A stretch of DNA of 64,000 nucleotides from positions 1,139,210-1,203,209 of the forward strand of contig NW_004454179.1 of assembly GCF_000283155.1 (NCBI RefSeq). The letters are read 5' to 3'. Each line of letters begins with the position of its first letter. Within the stretch, counting starts at the first letter, position 1. This document shows, one piece after another, positions 57,526 to 64,000 of the stretch. Both the position numbers and the translations under genes were made by a program. Below the pieces are notes generated by a model that worked only from the letters and a program-made list of their open reading frames with translations, did no database searches and was not told the origin of the DNA. The DNA is from Ceratotherium simum simum (Eukaryota > Chordata > Mammalia > Perissodactyla > Rhinocerotidae).

Positions 57526-57925
57526 GAGTCTGAATGGATATAACCTTTCTGGGAGGCATTTTTATCAACCCATATCACAATTATAATTGTGCATTCCATT
57601 CAATCCAACAATCTCATATCTAGAAATTCTCCACAGAAAGATAGTTACACAATAGGGAAAACATATATGCGTAAATATGCCTATTGTTTTAACAATCATA
57701 AAAGCAAAATTGAAAAGACAAAATGTCCATCATTAGATGAGGGAGAAATATGAAATCAGCATGTTTTTGAGTGGGAAGAAATAAACTACAGTGTAGGATG
57801 AACTTATTTATAAATCATATGTCCATATATCTAAATGTGTGTCCATGGAAGTTTATCTGTGGATGATGAGATTTTGCTGATTTTATTGTCTTAGGTTTTT
57901 ATGCATTTGATTTTTTGTGTGTGTG

Positions 57926-58254
57926 TGAGTGTGTATCATTTTAACCACAAATATTAAGCTTTTTCAAAATAAGTCACCAAACCAACGAGTTCCCTATTCC
58001 TTTTGGGGTTTTGTGTCCCTCCTTCTACACCAATACTACCACAATTCAACACTAAATTGCATATTTTTTCTCACTAGGATGCATCTTAAAATAGATAGCA
58101 TCTCACAATTGCCATTGGCCTGGAGGCTGACATGACATAGTCGTCATTGCCTGTGCAAACTTGGTCATGGTTATTCACATTGTCATCACTTCAATTAACT
58201 ACATACATTATTGGTACTACACCTGTTGAGTATAATTGACATTTAAAATTGCTT
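57926..58254. other. Unassigned
   Basis: AT-rich unique DNA. A short TG run occurs at 57916-57934. Confidence 0.5.
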
Positions 58255-58825
58255 TGGTTATGATTGCTACATAACTAATCACCTCAAAACTTGGTGGCTT
58301 AAAACAACAACAATCATTTTATCTCTCACAGTTTCTGTGGGCCAGGAGTTCAGGAAGCGTTAACCCAGAAACACTCAGGCCCATATTGGCTGGAACCAGA
58401 ACAGCAGGGGTAGAGACAGCAGGAGCAGCTGGAAACTGGCAAAGCGTCTTTCTCTCTCCACATAGTCTCAGGGCTTCTGCATGTGATGTCTCTGCAGTTG
58501 GGCTAGTTTGGGCTTCCTCACAGCGTGGCGGCCACAGACCAGTCAGATTGTTAACATGGAGGCTCTGGGTTCCAGAGCAAACATCCCAGCAAGCAAGGTG
58601 GAATCCATATCATCGTTTCAGACCCAGCTTCAGAAGCCATGCTGTACCACATCTGATGCTTTCTATTGGTTACAAGTAAGTCACAAGGTAGCCTAGATTC
58701 AAATGAGGAGAAATCAGGCTTCCCCTCTTAATGTGGAAGTAGTAAGGTTCTAGAAGCATGTGTGGTGGAAGAGCTATTATTGCGGTCACCTTTGAAAAAA
58801 AATATCTGCCACAAAATGGTTTCAA
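58255..58825. mobile_element. Probable ancient LTR-like repeat
   Basis: CTACATAACTAATCACCTC, AAACTTGGTGGCTTAAAACAAC, TCACAGTTTCTGTGGGCC, CTATTGGTTACAAGTAAGTCACAAGG, CTAGATTCAAATGAGGAG, and CTGCCACA near the end form a layout I recognise from mammal-wide LTRs. The exact family and ends are unresolved. Frames inside it are chance. Confidence 0.6.
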
Positions 58826-58838
58826 AGAGATTACACTA

Positions 58839-59029
58839 GGGGCGGCCCAGTGGCATAGCGGTTAAGTTCGCATGCTCTGCTTCAGGAGCCCAGGGTTCAC
58901 AGGCCTGGATCCCAGGCACAGACCTATGTACCACTCATCAAGCCATGCTGTGGCAGCATCCCACATACAAAATAGAGTAAGATGGGCACAGATGTTAGCT
59001 CAGGGCCAATCTTCCTCTCCAAAAAAAAA
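58839..59029 (+). mobile_element. ERE SINE
   Basis: GGGGCGGCCCAGTGGCATAGCG, CAGGCCTGGATCCCAGG, CATCAAGCCATGCTGTGGC, one tail unit and a poly-A. Flanks aaagagattacacta (58824-58838) and aaaaagattacgcta (59030-59044) differ at two bases, a good target duplication. Confidence 0.95.
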
Positions 59030-59169
59030 AAAAAGATTACGCTATTGTTTAGTATTGAAATACAAAGTTATTTTAAATCCAGAAAGGTACTACATGATAA
59101 AAAAAAAATCTCTTTTTTTATATGTCTAACAGAGCTCTTTCAATACATGTAAAATAAAAATTCTAAGTG

Positions 59170-59600
59170 ATAAGGGAGCAGGGTCTCGCAGCTTGATTGG
59201 CAGAATTTATTCTTTCTTGGTGGCTGTTGCAGAGATGTCTTCCATTTGCCTCTCCAGGTCCACTTTCCACACTTCTCCTCCTGAGGCTGTCTTTGCACTA
59301 TGTGGATGTGCTCCTGTGCCCTCCGGGGTCAGGTTGGCTTGGACCAATGGGGAGAGAGGAGAGGGAGAGCAGAGCATTCACTCCCCTGTTCTCTCCCTGT
59401 GCGCTTACCTGACTCAGGTGGCCTGCTCTACAGTTCTCTCCCCTTCCAGAATTCTGTAACATCTCTCACCCCTCATTCTTCTATAGTGAGGTGGTGACAG
59501 CTCCTCAGATGTTAGCCCCAGGTTTCTGCACTTTCCTTTGTGGTTCCCCTACACCTTCGTAATTAGCACCGTTGTAAATAAATTCCTGACTGGTCAGGAG
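59170..59600. mobile_element. Possible ancient repeat with polyadenylation-like end
   Basis: CATTTGCCTCTCCAGGTCC, TGCCCTCCGGGGTCAGG, CCTACACCTTCGTAATTAGC, GTTGTAAATAAATTCC resembles a mammalian LTR or DNA-repeat end that I remember only in outline. Overlapping frames here show no domain. Confidence 0.35.
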
Positions 59601-60227
59601 GTATACAGAATAATGCTGCATCTTAGAATAGATGAAGTACAGCTTTAGAACTGACTGGCCTTCCTCACTTTACATGTTAGCAGGATGAACAGAGAGTGGC
59701 CCATCCAAGGCCTTCCTACTGTGGGGGGGGGGGCGCTAGTGGGAGCTGGGAGCTAAGGGGAGGGACCAGGAAAACTCCCTCTTGTAGAGGGACATGGCCA
59801 CTGGACTCTGGGGGCGTGTCCACTGTTATGTTTTCTAGGTTGTAATTCGCTTGTGGTACAGACACACTTTCCGTTGTGTTTGCCTGGTGTTACAGCCTGA
59901 TCATATCTACCACATAAGCAAAGCCCAAACCCACCCTTGTTGTGTAGCAGAAATAGAAGAGCAGCAGGAAGGAGAAACTGGTTACCAAACAGCAAGTGAC
60001 CTAAGAAGGATGGAGGATGCTGATATCAAAACTGTTGACTGAGGTGATAAGCAACAATCGGAATGGAATAAGGACATGAATGATTTCTTTGTGGAGTCTC
60101 AGATACCTGGGGAGGGAAGATAATAAAGACAGGATGCCTTGCAGCCGCAGATAACTCAGGCTGTCAAAGGAGAAGAGGCGTGGCGTGGGGGGGAGGGACT
60201 CTGAAGACTGGGAACACCTGGGTTTCA
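59601..60227. other. Unassigned unique DNA
   Basis: No gene or confident repeat. An 11-base G run lies at 59723-59733. Confidence 0.5.
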
Positions 60228-60236
60228 TACAGTTTT

Positions 60237-60490
60237 TTTGTTTTTTGGGGTTTTTTTGGTGAGGAAGACTGGCCCTGAGCTAACATCTGTTGCCAATCTT
60301 CCTCTCTTTGCTGAGAAAGATTGGCCCTGAGCTAACACCTGTACTCATCTTCTTCTATTTTGTATGTGGGATGCTACTACAGCATGGCTTGATGAGCCGT
60401 GCATGGGTCCGCACCAAGGATCCGAACCTGTGAACCCCGGGGCCCCAGAAGCAGAATGCGCGAACTCAACTACGCCACCGAGCTGGCCCC
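60237..60490 (-). mobile_element. ERE SINE
   Basis: A T-rich start is followed by two reversed tail units (GAGGAAGACTGGCCCTGAGC, GAGAAAGATTGGCCCTGAGC), ATGCTACTACAGCATGGCTTG, and a head with GGATCCGAACC ending CGAGCTGGCCCC. Flanks share tacagtttt (60228-60236 and 60491-60499). Confidence 0.95.
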
Positions 60491-60499
60491 TACAGTTTT

Positions 60500-61659
60500 A
60501 AACCTATTTGGGTGAACCTATTTCTTGAACACTCTGGTGCATGAGCCTAATCTTAGCCACATCTGTGCATGTGAGTGGTGGGAAGCAAGCCAGAATGTCC
60601 CAAATCATCTTGAAATCTGCTTAACAATTTCAGCAATTTCAATTCTGCCACATACAGCAGAGGTACACGGCAGTGAAAACTAGGCATATTCTTTTCAGGT
60701 ATGAACAAGTGAAGGGACATTTTCTTGCTTTTATCTGATAAATTACTGATTCTTCTGAAAGTTGCCAAAAGACAGCAGTGTGCAGACTTTAACTGGTTGT
60801 GGAAATTTGCTTTATAAAAACTCAGTTAACACTTTTTTGAATAAAAACATTACTTCAAAGATGACTGCCAAATTCATTTCAACAAAAATGAATCCTATTT
60901 TTTCCAATAATTCTAATTACTGACATCTGTTAAAAAGAAAAAAAGATTAAATTACAAAAAAAAGTGATTTAAAAGGATCACGTGGACAGCTGAACTTTGG
61001 CATACCATGTACTGTTTACACTGGAAGAGCTCTTGCAACTCTCTCCCTCTCTGCTATCTCCCTGCTTTTCACTAGATTAAAGAATTTTTCTATATGCAAA
61101 GATCCCTGACTCCACCATTGTAGTAGTTGTTACTTAACTTTCTTTCACTGGTATTTGTAGCGTCTCCTAAAGATTATCTGGGATGTTGCATTTTGCCAAA
61201 GGTGCCCACCTCCCTTGACCATGAATTTCTCCAGCATGATAATTCTTTAATATCTCAGAGTTAAAAATAAAATGTATTTAAAATGAGGATTATCTGAAAA
61301 ATAATTCCATTCTGTGGGTTTTCTACTTTCATTTGTTAATGGATTAATACACATTGCTGTGGAAGGTAAGAAAATAGATTATCTTTACATTATTTGGCCC
61401 CCGCCTAAAATCACTCAGGTCTAGAAAACCCCACCTACCTGCAGCAGCAACTCTGGGCAAATATTCCCAGGAATTCCAATCGTCCACATCTGCAATGTTT
61501 GATGCACACATTTTATGTCATAATGAGCAGGTACAGAAGTATAAAATGTTGTGCAATACGGTTGATGACGCCAAACGTTCACTTTTGAAAATCTGAACTT
61601 TGCGGTGTTAGAAACAGAGAGACTGAGAGAACCTTTGCAATGTTCCTTTCAGCACAGAT
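60500..61659. other. Unassigned unique DNA
   Basis: No gene or confident repeat. Confidence 0.5.
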
Positions 61660-61984
61660 TCTCTATTAGCAGGATTCTCTTGGTTGCTGGTGTCAGAATC
61701 CCCATTCAAACTAATTTAAACAAAATCGAAATTTACTAGCTCATATAACTGGGAAAGGTCAGGATGAAGTGGGCCTCAGACACCATGGTATTCATGAATT
61801 TAAATGGTGTTGTGAGAACTCTTTCATCTCTTGACTGTTCCTCTCTGCCTGGGCAGCTGACAACTTCAGCAAGGCAGAAGTCATGACGGAAGTTACCCTT
61901 TTCCTAGCACTGACTATGGAAAGATTTTGGAGAAATTCATTAACATCATATCGGCAGTGATAGTAGATGACCTTAATTTTGAAG
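61660..61984. other. Possible unrecognised old repeat
   Basis: CGAAATTTACTAGCTCATATAAC, GGGAAAGGTCAGGATGAAG, CTCTTGACTGTTCCTCTCTGCC has the feel of an old mammalian LTR or LINE piece. I cannot assign it. Confidence 0.25.
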
Positions 61985-62540
61985 ACAAATAAAAAGTTTT
62001 TGGAGGATGTTCACGCATTGCTGCTGAGAGTAGAAATTGTTCTAACCACTTAGTAAAACAATTTGGCAGTGTTTACTGATGATAAATATACATATATGCA
62101 ATGCCCAACAATTCCACTCCTGGCTATATTCACATAAGAACTGATTGCTTATGTTTACAGAAAGACATGTATAAGAACTGTCATAGCACTATTATACATA
62201 ACAGTCCCCAGATGGAAACAACCCAAATGTCTGCCAACAATAAAATGGATAAATAAATTGTGGTCTATCCATAAAATGCAATATACATAATTTTTAAAAG
62301 GAAAAAGCTAGTGCTGCACACAGCAACATAGATGAATATCATAGTCTGAACACTGAGCAAAAGAAATCAGTTACAAAAAAGTACGTATTATATGATTCTA
62401 TTTATATAAAATTCAAAAACAGGCAAGACTAATCTATGGTAATAGAGGTCACAGTATAGGTAACCTTTGGGGGTTATTGAATGGTGGAGATAAAAGTGAT
62501 CTGTTGGGGTGCCAGAAATGTTCAATATTTGAAGGGAGTG
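61985..62540 (+). mobile_element. Old L1 3' fragment, plus strand
   Basis: GTAAAACAATTTGGCAGTG, CCCAACAATTCCACTCCTGG, GGAAACAACCCAAATGTCTGCC, AATGGATAAATAAATTGTGG, TATATGATTCTATTTATATAAAATTC give colinear L1MC-ME 3' sequence. It ends against the reverse L1 at 62547. Confidence 0.82.
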
Positions 62541-62849
62541 GTAGTTTTTTTATTGAGGTCATGATAGTTTATAACATTGTGAAATTTCAGCTATACCTTA
62601 TTATTTGTCAGTCACCATATAAATGTACCCCTTCACCCTTTGTGCCCACCCCCCAACCTCCTTCCCCCTGGTAACCACTAAACTGCTCTCTCCGTCCATG
62701 TGTTAACTACCTTCCACATATGAGTGAAATCATATGGTATTCGTCTTTCTCTGTCTGGCTTATTTCGCTTAACATAATACCCTCAAGGTCCGCCCATGTT
62801 GTTGTGAATGGGGTGATTTTGTCTTTTCTTATGGCTGAGTAGTATTACA

Positions 62850-62850
62850 T

Positions 62851-62895
<45 letters not shown>
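62850..62895. repeat. (TG)n(TA)n microsatellite
   Basis: Nine to ten TG units pass into about 14 TA units inside the L1 3' region. Confidence 0.95.
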
Positions 62896-62903
<8 letters not shown>

Positions 62904-62952
62904 ACCACATCCTCTTTATCCAATCATCAGTCAATGGGCACTTGGGTTGCTT

Positions 62953-63742
62953 TCACTTCTTGGCTATAGTGAATAATGCTGCAATGAATATAGGGGTACA
63001 TAATTCTCTTTGAATAGTTGATTTCAAGATCTTCAGATAAATACCCAGTAGTGGGATAGCTGAGTAGTATGGTATTTCTATTTTTAATTTTTTGAGAAAT
63101 CTCCATACTGTTTTCCATAGTGGCTGCATCAGTTTGCATGCCCACCAGCAGTGTATGTGGGTTCCTCTTTCTCCACAACCTCTCCAACATTTGTTATTTT
63201 TTGTTTTGGTGATTATAGCCATTCTAACGGGTGTAAGGTGATATCTTAATGTAGTTTTGATTTGCATTTCCCTGATGATTAGTGATGTTGAATATCTTTT
63301 CATGTGCCTATTGGCCATCTGTATATCTTCTTTGGAAAAATGTCTGTTCATATCCTCTGCTCATTTTTTTGATCAGGTTGTTTGTTTTTTTGTTGTTCAG
63401 TTGTGTGAGATCTTTATATATTATGGAGATTAACCCCTTGTCAGATATATGATTTGCAAATATTTGCTCCAAGTTGGTGGGTTGTCTATTGGTTTTTATT
63501 CTGGTTTTCTTTGCCTTGCAGAAGCTCTTTAGTCTGATGAAGTCCCATTTGTTTATTTTTTCTTTTGTTTCCCTTGTCTGGGTAGACGTGGTATTCAAAA
63601 AGATCCTTTGAAGACAGATGTCAAAGAGTGTACTGCCTAGATTTTCTTCTAGGAGTTTTATGGTTTCAGGTCTTACCTTCAAGTCTTTGATCCATTTTGA
63701 GTTAATTTTTGTGTATAGTAAAAGAAGATGGTCTACTTTCAT
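62953..63742 (-). pseudogene. Broken L1 ORF2 C-terminal region
   Basis: Minus-strand LINE-1 ORF2p remnant. The first open stretch (63742 to 63308) carries KVRPETIKLLEENLGSTLFD, KINKWDFIRLKSFCKAKKT and INRQP-like wording, ending out of frame. The second (63351 to 62953) carries [32 protein letters not shown], the [17 protein letters not shown] cysteine cluster, [16 protein letters not shown] and IPLLGIY. The two overlap in different frames around an extra base in the A-run (T-run 63364-63370 on the plus strand). A usual tryptophan codon there reads TGA, and another TGA replaces a tryptophan at the 62953 end. The copy therefore cannot make ORF2p. Confidence 0.9.
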
Positions 63743-64000
63743 TCTTTTGCATGTCGCTGTCTAGTTCTCCCAGCACCATTTATTGAAGACACTTTCCTTT
63801 CTCCATTGTATGTTCTTAGCTCCTCTGTCAAAGATTAGCTGTCCATAGATGTGTGGTTTTATTTCTGGGCTTTCAATTCTGTTCCATTGATCTGTGTGTC
63901 TGTTTTTGTACCAGTACCATGCTGTTTTACTATGCTTTGTAGTATATTTTGAAGTCAGGATTGTGATGCCTCTAGCTTTGTTCTTTTTTCTTATGATTGC

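Larger units (their letters stand above)
53200..57925 (+). mobile_element. Old L1 split by a younger L1 and two LTRs
   Basis: Plus-strand L1M-age element in colinear pieces. 53540-53715 (CTACTGACCAATCTCACTTATG, AACAAAATATTAAGAAG) is RT region. 54000-54260 (GCAATCAGTCTTTTCACATACC) follows. 55620-55942 (ATCAATTCTCTTTAAAATAGAC, GGTATTGGCATAGGAAAGACAG) continues after the younger L1. 56390-56975 (GAGCTCTTATAAATCAAATA, AACATATGAAAAGATGTTCAG) continues after one LTR. 57527-57925 (GATATAACCTTTCTGGGAGGC, CAACAATCTCATATCTAGAAATTC) continues after another. The segment 53200-53420 repeats C-terminal wording out of order and may be a separate fragment. No frame is intact. Confidence 0.75.
62547..64000 (-). 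mobile_element. Younger L1, reverse, running off the right edge
   Basis: The 3' end lies at the left: a T-run, TATTGAGGTCATGATAG, TTTATAACATTGTGAAATTTC, CCACCCCCCAACCTCCTTCCCC, CTCTGTCTGGCTTATTTCGC, ATGGCTGAGTAGTATTACATTG. From about 62920 leftward-reading ORF2 sequence continues to the window edge (TTCCATTGATCTGTGTGTCTG near 63881). It is the least diverged L1 in the window. Its 5' part, including RT and endonuclease, lies beyond 64000. ORF2 is broken here. Confidence 0.93.

Noticed and set aside
1..64000. CRISPR array, operon, or prokaryotic mobile system
   Set aside because: The whole window has mammalian repeat structure; no regularly spaced repeats, Shine-Dalgarno/ORF trains or bacterial gene families occur.

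Overview
The window is non-coding mammalian nuclear DNA, and I see no gene in it. The best lineage marker is a tRNA-derived SINE present in sixteen copies. Its head reads GGCCGGCC..GTGGCGTAGCGGTTAAG and it carries a TCAGGGC..GATCTTCCTCAC tail or a CCCCAAAGCCCCAGTAGATAG body. This is the equine repetitive element (ERE) family of Perissodactyla. A horse, donkey or zebra is the most likely source; rhinoceros or tapir cannot be excluded by eye. The L1 entering from the right edge has a 3' UTR of the kind I associate with equids. Mammal-wide fossils (MIR, L2, HAL1/L1M, L1MB, MER5A-, MER2- and Tigger-like DNA transposons, an MLT2-type LTR) fit a placental mammal.

Layout. 1-3935: an ancient plus-strand L1 broken by three EREs, a candidate hAT element and an L2 scrap. 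3936-8130: mostly unique sequence with an L1 3' end, an L2 piece and a small Tigger-type element. 8135-11300: five EREs, including two stacked at one target site, and a solo MLT2-type LTR. 11300-20600: mostly unique sequence with several MIRs and two EREs, one of which splits a MIR. 20625-22235: minus-strand L1 holding an ERE. 22240-34080: mostly unique DNA with L2, MIR, MER5A-like, LTR-like and ERE pieces. 34090-41770: a continuous L1/HAL1 block containing two L1MB copies in opposite orientation. 41770-53190: mostly unique, with one solo LTR carrying an ERE at its edge, microsatellites, MIRs and old L1 pieces. 53200-57925: one old L1 interrupted by a younger L1 and two solo LTRs. 57926-64000: unique DNA, two more EREs, two poorly resolved repeats, and a younger minus-strand L1 that runs off the right edge.

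The only protein-coding homology is to the C-terminal part of L1 ORF2p, on both strands, and every copy is broken by stops and frameshifts. No exon-intron gene, tRNA, rRNA, CRISPR array or retroviral coding region is supported. The repeat-free blocks near 4255-4620, 13040-13910 and 25026-26060 are the best places to look for conserved regulatory DNA, but that is inference. The informative content is the insertion history: nested elements with readable target-site duplications, a doubled SINE insertion, an inverted L1 pair and a perfect 24-bp palindrome. I found no sign of an undescribed molecular system.
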